NCBI GenBank assembly: GCA_029558835.1
Contig: JAKQDH010000135.1
Location: 1-64,000, forward strand
Origin: Planctomycetota bacterium
GTDB lineage: Bacteria; Planctomycetota; Phycisphaerae; UBA1845
DNA: 64,000 bases
Reading direction: 5' to 3'
In this document: one piece after another, positions 56,470 through 64,000 of the stretch
How the letters are laid out: each line of letters starts with the position of its first letter
How positions within the stretch are numbered: position 1 is the first letter of the stretch
Made by a program: the position numbers and the translations under genes
The notes under the pieces: generated by a model
Told to the model about the DNA's origin: nothing
Database searches by the model: none
Seen by the model: the letters and a program-made list of their open reading frames with translations, nothing else

Positions 56470-57249
56470 ATGGGTCTGCTGGACGATCGAAAAGGGCTCA
56501 TCTTCGGCATCGCCAATGACCGCAGCATCGCCTGCTCGATCGCCCGGCACGTGCTGGGGGAGGGGGCGACCTGCGGTTTCCCCTACCTGCCGGGGGAGAA
56601 GAACGAGCGGCGGGTGCGCAAGGCCCTGGAAGGGATCGAGGTGACCGACCCTTGGGTGGCGCCCTGCGACGTATCGAGCGACGCGGACCTGGACGCGACG
56701 TTCGCGGCGGCCGCCGAGCGGTTTGAGACCCTGGACTTCGTGGTTCATTCGATCGCCTACGCGGACCGGGCGTACCTGCGTCCGGGAGCGTTCGCACTAA
56801 CGCCACGGGCGGTCTTCGCCCAGGCGCTGGATATCTCCGCCTACTCGCTGGTGGCCATTGCCCGGAGGGCTGCGGAACTGATGCCACGCGGCGGGTCCGT
56901 GGTGGGTATGAGTTACTATGGCAGTGAGAAGGCGATTCCGGGGTACAACGTCATGGGGGTCGCCAAGGCGGCCCTGGAGGCGTGCACGCGGTACCTGGCG
57001 GCCGAGCTGGGGGAGCGTGCCATTCGGATCAACACCGTCAGCGCCGGTCCGGTGCGGACCTTGTCGTCGATGGCGGTGGGGGGAATCGACGAGATCTTCG
57101 ACTGGGTTTCCCGCAAGGCCCCGCTACGGCGGAACATTGACGCCGACGAGGTGGGCAAGAGTGTGCTGTACCTGCTGAGCGACTTGTCGAGCGGGGTCAC
57201 CGGCGAGAACCTGTACGTGGACGCCGGGTACAGCATCATGGGGGTGTAG
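56470..57249 (+). CDS. fabI: Enoyl-[acyl-carrier-protein] reductase FabI
   Basis: 259 residues. It catalyses the last reductive step of fatty-acid elongation, using NAD(P)H. The N-terminal GLIFGIANDRSIACSIAR is the nucleotide-binding segment. The catalytic Tyr and Lys occur in SYYGSEKAIPGYNVMGVAKA with the FabI spacing, and VSAGPVRTLSSMAVGG is the substrate-binding loop; this is the form that triclosan targets in other bacteria. The ATG at 56470 gives the usual N-terminus; GTG 56461 is in frame three codons upstream. Confidence 0.95.
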   Translation: MGLLDDRKGLIFGIANDRSIACSIARHVLGEGATCGFPYLPGEKNERRVRKALEGIEVTDPWVAPCDVSSDADLDATFAAAAERFETLDFVVHSIAYADRAYLRPGAFALTPRAVFAQALDISAYSLVAIARRAAELMPRGGSVVGMSYYGSEKAIPGYNVMGVAKAALEACTRYLAAELGERAIRINTVSAGPVRTLSSMAVGGIDEIFDWVSRKAPLRRNIDADEVGKSVLYLLSDLSSGVTGENLYVDAGYSIMGV

Positions 57250-57270
57250 AAAGCCCGCGGGCTGTGTACG

Positions 57271-57408
57271 TGTTCAGCGTGTGCGTCCGCAGGGTGCCGT
57301 GCTTTCCTGTGACAGCAGTTGCGGGTAAGCATGCCGTCGGTTCCGGGGGGGGCGCATGCCCACCCCCGCCTGCGGCGGATGAGGGCATGGCACCCACGCT
57401 AGACACGC
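57271..57408. repeat. Family B repeat, copy 3
   Basis: It lies between fabI and the methyltransferase gene and is the most diverged copy. Left part GTTCAGCGTGTGCG, GGGTGCCGTGC; right part CCCCGCCTGCGGCGG, GGGCATGGCACCCACGCTAGACACG. The internal GCGGGTAAGCATGC matches copy 1. The first hairpin, an uninterrupted GC palindrome in the other two copies, is broken here (TCCTGTGACAGCAGTTGCGGGT). Confidence 0.75.
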
Positions 57409-57467
57409 ACCGGGTTGCCGGCCGCGGGTTTGCAGAAGGCGGCCGCCCTGCTGCGGTCGGGACTGTG

Positions 57468-58169
57468 ATGACGGACTATTACGCGGAAAACCTCTCCGGC
57501 GAGCGCTTGCGGCACTGCTACGACGTGGCCCCGCCGCGGGTGCGCCAGTACCTCGACGCCGAGATCGAGCACGTGCTGAGCAAGATCTGCCTGGGCGATG
57601 CGGTGCTGGAACTCGGCTGCGGGTATGGGCGCGTGCTGGGGCGGCTGGTGGGCAAGGCGTTGCTCACCGTCGGTATCGACGTCTCGGTGCCCAGCCTGAC
57701 GACCGCCGAGGAAGCGCTCAGGGGTTATCCGCATGCGTTTGTGGCGGCCATGGATGCCGTGGCCCTCGGCCTGCCGGACGCCGCTTTCGACGTCGTCGTA
57801 TGCATTCAGAACGGCATCTGCGCGTTCGGCGTCAATCCGCTCCACCTCATCCGTGAGGCGGTGCGGGTGACCCGTCCGGGCGGGTCAGTGCTGCTGTCGA
57901 GCTACGCCGAGAGCTTCTGGGAGGAGCGTCTGGAGTGGTTCGAGCTCCAGGCGGCCTTCGGGCTCATCGGCGAGATTGACCCGGTCCGGACGAAGAACGG
58001 GGTGATCGTCTGCCAGGACGGGTTCCGGGCGGGCACCTTCCGCCGCGAGGACTTCGACGAACTAGCCACCTCGCTCGACTTCCTGCCCATCATTCAGGAG
58101 GTAGACGAGTCGAGTCTGTTCTGCGAGCTGCGCGTCGGCGCGCCGCCCTTCCCGCGCGAGGGCGACTGA
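57468..58169 (+). CDS. Class I SAM-dependent methyltransferase of unknown target
   Basis: 233 residues. Motif I reads VLELGCGYGRVLGRLVG (about 46-62), motif II is GIDVSVPSL, and post-motif VVVCIQNGICAFGVNP is followed by AVRVTRPGGSVLLSSY, so it is a complete methyltransferase fold. The C-terminal 80 residues may cover the substrate pocket. I cannot name a substrate. The ATG at 57468 (MTDYYAENLSGERLRHCYDV) is chosen because the protein-like sequence begins there; the ribosome-binding site is weak. It precedes purE by 58 bp and may be co-transcribed. Confidence 0.8.
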   Translation: MTDYYAENLSGERLRHCYDVAPPRVRQYLDAEIEHVLSKICLGDAVLELGCGYGRVLGRLVGKALLTVGIDVSVPSLTTAEEALRGYPHAFVAAMDAVALGLPDAAFDVVVCIQNGICAFGVNPLHLIREAVRVTRPGGSVLLSSYAESFWEERLEWFELQAAFGLIGEIDPVRTKNGVIVCQDGFRAGTFRREDFDELATSLDFLPIIQEVDESSLFCELRVGAPPFPREGD

Positions 58170-58227
58170 TGGGCGCCAGGCAGAGGGCAGGCTGCCCAGG
58201 CACGGGCCGATCGTCAGGGAGCGGCAC

Positions 58228-58734
58228 ATGAGCAAGCCCAGGATTGCGGTGGTATTCGGCAGCGACTCCGACTGGCCGGTGATGCAGGAATGCGTCCAGC
58301 AGTTGCGCCAGTTCGGCGAAGAGCCGGTCATCGAGATCATGAGCGCCCATCGCACGCCCGCCCGCGTGCACGAGTTCGCGCGGAGCGCTCGGGACGAGGG
58401 CCTGGAGGTGATCATCGCGGCCGCGGGCCTGGCGGCCGCCCTGGCGGGGACCGTGGCCGCCAACACCTGCCTGCCGGTCATTGGTGTGCCCCTGGCCAGC
58501 GGTACGCTGCAGGGCATCGACTCGCTGTTGTCTACCGTGCAGATGCCGCCGGGCGTGCCGGTGGCATCGGTCGGCATCGGCCCGGCCGGGGCACGCAACG
58601 CCGCCCTGCTGGCCATCCAGATCGTCGCCCTGCACGACGAGCGCCTGCACACGGCCTACCGGGAGTTCAAGGCGAAGCAGGCCAAGAGCGTGGAAGAGAA
58701 GAATCGGGCGCTGGCCAAGCAACTGACCGGCTGA
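58228..58734 (+). CDS. purE: N5-carboxyaminoimidazole ribonucleotide mutase
   Basis: 168 residues, normal for class I PurE. It converts N5-CAIR to CAIR in purine synthesis. Motifs are IAVVFGSDSDWPVMQECVQQ, EIMSAHRTPARVHEFA (catalytic His) and IAAAGLAAALAGTVAANTCL, with GVPLASGTLQGIDSLLSTVQ and MPPGVPVASVGIG following. CAGGGAGCGGCAC precedes the ATG. purK, its usual partner, is not in the window. Confidence 0.95.
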   Translation: MSKPRIAVVFGSDSDWPVMQECVQQLRQFGEEPVIEIMSAHRTPARVHEFARSARDEGLEVIIAAAGLAAALAGTVAANTCLPVIGVPLASGTLQGIDSLLSTVQMPPGVPVASVGIGPAGARNAALLAIQIVALHDERLHTAYREFKAKQAKSVEEKNRALAKQLTG

Positions 58735-58922
58735 CGCTGACACAACAGGCGGGCGGTGCCCCAGGTCACTGCGCAACATCGCATCGTACGCCGGGGGCGG
58801 CGTGGTCGTTGGCGACGCCCCCAAGAGTCCCACGTCGGCCATGGGGGCCGACGCTACCGAAGCGAGCGGTGCGGGTGGGTACGGACTGCTTTGCTGAACG
58901 CCTCGTTGGCCCCACGCTACCG

Positions 58923-60032
58923 ATGACCACGGCAACCCTCCAGAACCTACCCCGGACGATTGAATGGGTCGGTGACCTGAGCGGGCACGTTGCCCTGATC
59001 GACCAGACCCTGCTGCCCGAGCACCTTGCCATCGTGCAGTGCCACGACGTGCAGACCCTGTGGCAGGCCATCCGACGGTTGCAGGTGCGGGGGGCGCCGG
59101 CGCTGGGGATCGCGGCCGCCATGGGGGTCGTGCTCGGGGTACGCTCCAGCCGGGCCGCGACGGTCGAGGAACTGCGGGCCGACATTGACGGCGTCTGTGC
59201 GTACCTCGGCGGCGCGCGACCCACGGCCGTCAACCTGTTCTGGGCCCTCGATCGGATGCGGGCGTGGGGCGCGGCCTGGGGGCGTGCCGCTGTGGACGGA
59301 CTGAAGCTGAGTCTCCTCGAGGAGGCCAGACGCATCCGGGACGAAGACGCGGCGACCTGCCGGGCGATCGGGTGTGCCGGTGCCCATCTGATCCGTGATG
59401 GGACGGGGGTCCTGACACACTGCAACGCGGGTTGGCTGGCGACGGCCGAGTTCGGCACCGCCCTGGCGCTGATGTACACGGCGCACGAGGCCGGGCGGCG
59501 GTTCCACGTGTACGCCGACGAGACCCGCCCTCTCCTGCAAGGCTCACGGCTGACCGCCTGGGAGCTTTCCCGAGCTGGGATCGACGTGACCGTCGTCTGC
59601 GACAACATGGCCGGCCTGCTGATGCGACAGGGGAAGATCGATCTGGTGGTCACCGGTGCGGACCGGATTGCCGCCAATGGCGATGTCGCGAACAAGGTTG
59701 GCACTTACAGCGTAGCTGTCCTTGCTGAAGCCCACCGGATACCGTTCTACGTGGCGGCTCCGAGCAGCACGTTCGACTCCCAGACCCCGTCGGGGGACCG
59801 CATTCCCATCGAGGAGCGGGACGCCGAGGAGGTGCGGCGCGGGTTCGGGCGGCTCACCGTGCCCGCCGACGTGCCCTGCTTCAATCCAGCGTTCGATGTG
59901 ACCCCCGCCCGGTTGATCCGCGGCATTGTCACCGAACGGGGCATGATCGAGCCGGTGCAGCGGGACCGGATTGACGCCGTTTTGGGCAAAGAACCAGGTG
60001 GGAGGGGGCACCACACCTTGCGGCGGGAGTGA
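58923..60032 (+). CDS. mtnA: Methylthioribose-1-phosphate isomerase
   Basis: 369 residues. It isomerises methylthioribose 1-phosphate to methylthioribulose 1-phosphate in methionine salvage. The active-site segments THCNAGWLAT (Cys) and VVTGADRIAANGDVANKVGT (Asp) and the substrate loop LQVRGAPALGIAAAMGV are intact. ADETRPLLQGSRLTAWEL is typical of the eIF2B-like MtnA family. The ATG at 58923 begins the conserved region; the frame is open far upstream but overlaps purE in another frame. The other mtn genes are not near. Confidence 0.94.
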   Translation: MTTATLQNLPRTIEWVGDLSGHVALIDQTLLPEHLAIVQCHDVQTLWQAIRRLQVRGAPALGIAAAMGVVLGVRSSRAATVEELRADIDGVCAYLGGARPTAVNLFWALDRMRAWGAAWGRAAVDGLKLSLLEEARRIRDEDAATCRAIGCAGAHLIRDGTGVLTHCNAGWLATAEFGTALALMYTAHEAGRRFHVYADETRPLLQGSRLTAWELSRAGIDVTVVCDNMAGLLMRQGKIDLVVTGADRIAANGDVANKVGTYSVAVLAEAHRIPFYVAAPSSTFDSQTPSGDRIPIEERDAEEVRRGFGRLTVPADVPCFNPAFDVTPARLIRGIVTERGMIEPVQRDRIDAVLGKEPGGRGHHTLRRE

Positions 60033-60151
60033 GAAGTAGGGCGGCTGCGGTGTGCCCGGACACCTGACCACGACGATAATGAGGCGGGGGCCGAAGGCCG
60101 CCTGTCGGGGCCGAGTTGCCCCCCGGCGGGAGCCGGAGGTGGTCGGTTGCC

Positions 60152-60180
60152 TTGCGAGTAGGTCGGCCGGTCGGTATACT
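60152..60180 (+). promoter_or_regulatory. Sigma-70-like promoter for the small secreted protein cluster
   Basis: The -35 TTGCGA (60152-60157) and -10 TATACT (60175-60180) are separated by exactly 17 bp, the best-spaced pair I found in the window. It is 88 bp upstream of the first small gene at 60268. Confidence 0.6.
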
Positions 60181-60267
60181 GCCCCCCGTGACGCGCCGGG
60201 GACCCGGCGGGCGGACGCCTGTGAGCGGTTCCTGGGAACGTAGTCTGAAGTTCATGGAGTCCCTGCG

Positions 60268-60525
60268 ATGCGCACCGGTTTTCATCGAGTGGCGATGGCG
60301 GTTACCCTGCTGGCGGCGGGCGGCTCGCTGATGTTCACGTCCAACCTGGGATGTGAGTCGTTCATGGGCGAGTCGCTGATGACTTCCCTGGACTTCTGTT
60401 TCATCTTCGATTGCAGCAACGGGTTGCTGGGCGGAACGGTCAAGCCGTGCCAGCAGGGTGTGGATGCCCTGGGGGACCAGACGGGGACCCTGTTTTTGGA
60501 CTGCCCGACGGACGAGAACCCGTAG
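60268..60525 (+). CDS. Small secreted cysteine protein 1
   Basis: 85 residues. An N-terminal signal segment (VAMAVTLLAAGGSLMFT) is followed by NLGCESF, a near-lipobox. The mature part is short with five cysteines, including LDFCFIFDC, and a Gly/Thr-rich end, LGDQTGTLFLDCPTDENP. It is first in a row of three similar tiny genes. I know no family. Codon use looks native, and the promoter at 60152 supports transcription. Confidence 0.65.
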   Translation: MRTGFHRVAMAVTLLAAGGSLMFTSNLGCESFMGESLMTSLDFCFIFDCSNGLLGGTVKPCQQGVDALGDQTGTLFLDCPTDENP

Positions 60526-60632
60526 ACGGGCCTAGGCAGGCACGGAAGACCGGCGACGTGCGACGTGCGACGTGGGATCGGCATCCCGGAGACGCTGGGC
60601 GAAACCGGGATTCACCAACGGAGAGACGGCAG

Positions 60633-60929
60633 ATGATGGTTCGTGCTCAGATCAAACAGCGGGCGAGACGGTTTCTGCTGGCCGGTGTCGCGCTGATGTC
60701 GGGATTCACGTTCCTGTTCATCCCTTCCTGTGAGGGGATTCTGACCACGTTTGACCCCTGCGGGACCATCCTGGGCAACTGCGCGCCGGGCACGTTCCAG
60801 TTGCTGTTCGCCGATGTCCCGGATTACAGCGTCGACCCAACGTGCACGATACCGGGCGGGTGTGCGGACGAGGGGGAGAACTGGGTGGATCCATTCGGGC
60901 AGCTTGGCCCGGGCGCGTGGGAGCCATAG
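60633..60929 (+). CDS. Small secreted cysteine protein 2
   Basis: 98 residues from the ATG at 60633, with CGGAGAGACGG upstream. A basic N-region and a hydrophobic segment (RFLLAGVALMSGFTFLFI) lead to PSCEGIL, a probable lipoprotein or cleavage site. The mature part has paired cysteines, FDPCGTILGNC, then a Cys/Asp-rich tail (TCTIPGGCADEGENWVDP). The paired-cysteine segment resembles LDFCFIFDC of the preceding gene. Function unknown. Confidence 0.65.
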   Translation: MMVRAQIKQRARRFLLAGVALMSGFTFLFIPSCEGILTTFDPCGTILGNCAPGTFQLLFADVPDYSVDPTCTIPGGCADEGENWVDPFGQLGPGAWEP

Positions 60930-61167
60930 TGTGGTGTTCGGTCCTGCGCCCGGTGCAGGGTAGGGGAGGGGTTTCGGCTTACTGCCGCCGGGGCTGCCGG
61001 CGTTCTACTGCAATCGCATACCGCCCTACGTTTCGACGTGCCTCCATTGTATCCCGGTGGCGGGGGGTTCAGTTGTCCTATCGGCGCCGCGCGGGGTCGG
61101 CCGATGTACCCTTCGTCGGGTCGTCTCGCGAGGCCGGCCCAACTACGTGAAATCAGAGGGAGCTGAG

Positions 61168-61344
61168 ATGAGTCAGGCAAGGATACTGCGAGCGAAGCGG
61201 TGGGCGCGCGTGGTCATGGGGCTGGCGAGTGGTGCCTGCCTTCTCCAGGTAGGCGGCTGTATGAGCGGAATCCTCCCGGTGGCGGTCAGTTACGGTCAGT
61301 CGCTTCTGCTCAATGCCATTCTCGCGCTGCTGACATCCGCGTGA
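61168..61344 (+). CDS. Small lipoprotein or secreted protein 3
   Basis: 58 residues from the ATG at 61168, preceded by CAGAGGGAG. A basic start (MSQARILRAKRWARVVMG), then a hydrophobic stretch and lipobox-like VGGC, then 27 residues that are hydrophobic to the end (LPVAVSYGQSLLLNAILALL). It is the third and shortest of the trio with 60268 and 60633 and lacks the paired cysteines. A toxin-like membrane peptide is conceivable, but there is no direct evidence. Confidence 0.55.
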   Translation: MSQARILRAKRWARVVMGLASGACLLQVGGCMSGILPVAVSYGQSLLLNAILALLTSA

Positions 61345-61564
61345 CGGTCCGTCGTAGCGCGTGGCGGTGCGGCGCAGCCGTTGCCAGCGGCCGCGTGCGG
61401 CGTTGTCTACGGCGGCGGCCGGGCGTACCTGCCGACAGGCGAGGCGCACGCCACTTCTTGGAGAGGCGGTCAGGTGTGCGGGGGATTCTCCGTTCTCGGG
61501 GGCAATTGGGGCGTCGGTGCCCGGCAGGGCGGTGTACCCCCGAGGCGAAGGCCCAGGTATCGGG

Positions 61565-62284
61565 TCAAGCACCGGCGTCGATACCTGTGAAGCCGCGGAG
61601 CCGGGCTGCCCGCAGGATCAACTCGACCGCGTCGTGCACGGTCAGCCGTTCCAGATTGACGACGAAGTCGTGGCGAACGGGGTCGTTGGCCTCGACGCCG
61701 AAACGACGGCGAATGAAGTCCTCGCGTTCGAGCGTGATGCGTTCCAGCTCGCTCTCGGTCTCCTGAGGCGACAGCCCGAGGCGTTGAGACAGTAGCGCCA
61801 GTCGCTGCCGACGGGGTGCGGTGACCCGCACGCGCAGCCCGCGGTCGCGCGGCAGGATGAGGTCGATGCCCCGCCCCAGGAAGATCGCTCGACTCTGGCG
61901 GGCGAGGGAAAGAACGGTTTCGGTGAGACGGCGGAAGTAGTCGTTGGCGCTGACCTCGCTGAGGTTCAGCCCCCGGGCGGTCGCCTCGAACCACGTCAGG
62001 TCGCGTTCGTCCATCACCTCGTAGAGGTGGTGGCGAATCCGATCATCGCCGGCCATCGCCTGCAGGATCTCCCTGTCGAACAGCGGCCAGCCCAGACGTT
62101 CGGCGAGTTGAGAGGCCACCTCGGCGCCGCCTGAGCCGACGGTCCTGGACACCGCAATGAAGTCCTGGACCGCGGGTCGTTCCGTGGTCGGGACATCCGG
62201 CCGCTGGGCGCGAGCGATCTCCCAGTTACGCATCTGTCGTTCGACGAGCTTCGCCAGACCGGGGAGTTGGGATCGTTGAGGCAT
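61565..62284 (-). CDS. Cytidylate-kinase-like family protein
   Basis: 239 residues. FIAVSRTVGSGGAEVASQLA matches the 'cytidylate kinase-like' nucleotide-binding start rather than a strict Walker A. AIFLGRGIDLILPRDRGLRV and VTAPRRQRLALLSQRLGL supply later family motifs. The ATG at 62284 has CGAAAGGATG upstream. The first 50 residues are a helical extension. Real Cmk activity is uncertain. The family is widespread, and its members are largely uncharacterised. Confidence 0.75.
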   Translation of the reverse strand: MPQRSQLPGLAKLVERQMRNWEIARAQRPDVPTTERPAVQDFIAVSRTVGSGGAEVASQLAERLGWPLFDREILQAMAGDDRIRHHLYEVMDERDLTWFEATARGLNLSEVSANDYFRRLTETVLSLARQSRAIFLGRGIDLILPRDRGLRVRVTAPRRQRLALLSQRLGLSPQETESELERITLEREDFIRRRFGVEANDPVRHDFVVNLERLTVHDAVELILRAARLRGFTGIDAGA

Positions 62285-62502
62285 GGCGACATCCTTTCGT
62301 GACGAGGCCCCGAAGACTGGGAGTACCGACCCGCGGGCACCGCTGGAGTGCACACGGTCATCCGGCTGACACTTCATTATACCCGCGCCCGCTTCCGCGC
62401 CCAGCCGGCAACGGTGCGGGTCACCGGGCGGCCCCATGCCCGGCAGGGGCGGAAGGAAGTACAATCGCGCGGGCGCGTGGTCCTTATCGGACGGGCGGAG
62501 CG

Positions 62503-64000
62503 ATGGCGCTTCGCCCCACCGGAGGTGGGCGGCCCGGCGGCGGTCGGCTCGTGGTGGGAAGGAAGGTCTATCTCGAAACGATGGGTTGCCAGATGAACGT
62601 GCTCGACAGCGAGCTCGTGCTGGGGCAACTGCGCGCGGCCGGGTATGAGCGGGTGGACGATTCCAAGGCGGCTGACGTCGTGCTGCTGAACACGTGCAGC
62701 GTGCGGGACCACGCGGAGCAGAAGGTGCTGGCGCGTCTGGGCCGGCTGCGGAAGCGGAAGCTTGCCCGCCCCCAGCTCATCATCGGTGTGCTGGGCTGCA
62801 TGGCGGAGCGCGATCCCGACGGGTTGGTCGCCCGCATGCCGCACGTTGACGTGCTCTGCGGGCCCGGTGAGCTCAACAAGCTGCCCGCGATGCTGGCGGA
62901 GGTGGAGAGTACGCGGCGACGGGCGATCGCGCTGAGTCAGTCAATGTCCCGCCGCAACACGCCGTTACAGCGGGCCGTCGAGTACGACTCCGTCGAGGCC
63001 CTGGACCTGTCGCGCGATCCGGAGCCGGGCCCGGCGGTACTGCAAGCGTACGTCCGGGTGCAGCGCGGGTGCGACAAGTTCTGCACGTTCTGCGTAGTCC
63101 CTTTCACCCGCGGGCCGGAGCGCAGTCGCCCGCCGGGCCAGATCGTCGACGAAGCGAGGATGCTCGCCGACCGTGGCGCCCGGGAGATCACCCTGCTGGG
63201 GCAGACGGTCAACAGCTACGCCTATCCCGAGAACGACGGACCGGTGCGCCTGGCCGAGCTGCTCGAACGGGTGAGCGCCGTCGAAGGCGTCGACCGCGTA
63301 CGCTTCGTCACGAACTACCCCGGCGACTTCACGGACGACATCCTGTACGCCCTGCGTGACCTGCCCAAGGTGTGCGAGTACCTGCACATCCCCGTCCAGA
63401 GCGGCAGCGACGCGGTGCTGAAGCGGATGCGCCGGCAGTACTCGGTGGGGCAGTACCTGGAACTGATTGACCGCGCCCGGGACATCGTGCCGGGCCTCGC
63501 CATCGCCAGCGACTTCATTGTCGGGTTCTGCGGGGAAACGCCGGCCGATCATGAAGCCTCGTGCCGACTCCTCGAACGTTGCCGGTTCAAGAACGTGTTT
63601 GTGTTCAAGTACTCGCCGCGACCGGGAACGGTGGCCGACAAACGCGAGGCGGACGATGTGCCTGACGAGGTCAAGCGGCAGCGCAACCTCGAGTTGCTGA
63701 AGCTGCAAGAGCAGGTCGCGCTCGCCGCGAACCAGCGGCAGATCGGCTCCGTCGTCGAAGTGCTCGTGGAGGGCTACAGCAAGGCCGCCACCAAGGCCCG
63801 GGAGACGGAACACTGCCGCGACCTGCGTGACAGGCGCACTACTGATCCCTCTCCCCCTTGGGGGAGAGGGCAGGGTGAGGGGGAGAACGCTGAGACTCCG
63901 AGTCGTGGGGACGCGGAGCCGGGCAGCGTCCCGGACGCCGACACGGCACCGGACGCGGAGCAGTCCCGCGGCCAGGAGGTGAGCTGGTGTCCCACCAATC
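62503..64000 (+). CDS. miaB: tRNA-2-methylthio-N6-dimethylallyladenosine synthase, 3' end cut
   Basis: At least 499 codons, open to the right edge. A radical-SAM methylthiotransferase modifying A37 of tRNAs. The N-terminal cluster cysteines lie in GCQMNVLDSE, LLNTCSVRDHAEQ and LGCMAERDPDG, and the radical-SAM motif is RGCDKFCTFCVVPFTRGPER. The TRAM domain begins at VEVLVEGYSKAA and is then interrupted by about 55 residues encoded partly by a family D repeat. I start at the ATG 62503; the GTGs at 62551 and 62554 would give the more usual N-terminus and are serious alternatives. Confidence 0.92.
   Translation, partial: MALRPTGGGRPGGGRLVVGRKVYLETMGCQMNVLDSELVLGQLRAAGYERVDDSKAADVVLLNTCSVRDHAEQKVLARLGRLRKRKLARPQLIIGVLGCMAERDPDGLVARMPHVDVLCGPGELNKLPAMLAEVESTRRRAIALSQSMSRRNTPLQRAVEYDSVEALDLSRDPEPGPAVLQAYVRVQRGCDKFCTFCVVPFTRGPERSRPPGQIVDEARMLADRGAREITLLGQTVNSYAYPENDGPVRLAELLERVSAVEGVDRVRFVTNYPGDFTDDILYALRDLPKVCEYLHIPVQSGSDAVLKRMRRQYSVGQYLELIDRARDIVPGLAIASDFIVGFCGETPADHEASCRLLERCRFKNVFVFKYSPRPGTVADKREADDVPDEVKRQRNLELLKLQEQVALAANQRQIGSVVEVLVEGYSKAATKARETEHCRDLRDRRTTDPSPPWGRGQGEGENAETPSRGDAEPGSVPDADTAPDAEQSRGQEVSWCPTN
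63846..63886. repeat. Family D hairpin inside the miaB coding sequence
   Basis: CCCTCTCCCCCTTGGGGGAGAG followed by GGCAGGGTGAGGGGGAG. The sequence matches the intergenic units near 50094 and 29749. It is read in frame without a stop, as PSPPWGRGQGEGE. Confidence 0.85.

Noticed and set aside
58290-58922. Upstream extension of the mtnA frame overlapping purE
   Set aside because: The extra residues are Arg/Gly-rich and read purE in the wrong frame; conserved MtnA sequence starts at 58923.

Overview
The window looks like the chromosome of a high-GC planctomycete, probably Phycisphaerae or a related lineage. The support is indirect. A secreted M28 peptidase ends in dockerin-like calcium repeats, an M14 peptidase carries thrombospondin-3-like calcium repeats, many small lipoproteins are present, ECF sigma and anti-sigma factors are paired, Lgt has a cysteine-rich signature, and there are large gaps between genes. 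I see no phage, plasmid, transposase or CRISPR array. Most genes are housekeeping.

Layout. 1-9.8 kb (minus strand): a CPA2-type antiporter cut by the left edge, a zinc-ribbon membrane protein, and a run cdsA, phoH, 7TM-HD (PgpH-like), ybeY, a nitrilase fold without catalytic residues, and a CNNM/CorC protein. 10-16.9 kb (plus): a lipoprotein hydrolase, a receiver-like protein, groES, groL, an orphan DnaJ-type zinc-finger protein and a lipoprotein. 16.9-23.1 kb (minus): an ECF sigma factor, an anti-sigma factor and an STN-domain secreted protein, followed by a 1,102-residue lipase/M17-N-like/CHAT fusion. 23.5-29.6 kb (plus): panC, lgt with a coiled-coil insert, an HDOD protein and the M28 peptidase. 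29.9-34.6 kb (minus): DUF4139 protein, serS and manA. 35-43 kb (plus): a MetG-C-like tRNA-binding protein, a lipoprotein, prmC, murA, the M14 peptidase, a small coiled-coil protein and a GxxExxY protein. 43.1-46.2 kb: topA (minus). 46.5-48.9 kb: an anchored SurA/PpiD-like protein (plus). 49.2-53.4 kb (minus): nnrD, larB and a pseudouridine-synthase-like/RlmI-like fusion. 53.5-64 kb: ferredoxin, DUF2007 protein, HD-like protein, tRNA-Lys(CUU), fabI, a methyltransferase, purE, mtnA, three tiny secreted cysteine proteins, a cytidylate-kinase-like protein and miaB cut by the right edge.

The gaps are unusually informative. At least five families of non-coding repeats fill them. Family A has about 100-150 bp palindromic copies bounded by GGTGGCATG/CATGCCACC (six copies). 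Family B is a multi-hairpin element bounded by GTGCCATGC/GCATGGCAC (three copies). A 14-bp inverted-repeat element holds four 27-bp tandem units (family C). G/C-run hairpins (family D) include one read in frame inside miaB. CACAAAGACAC-type hairpins flank the GxxExxY gene. A separate 35-bp unit occurs five times upstream of larB.

The best candidates for something undescribed are the sigma/anti-sigma/STN set next to the lipase-CHAT fusion, the repeat families, the trio of small cysteine proteins, and several proteins that keep a family fold but have lost catalytic residues.
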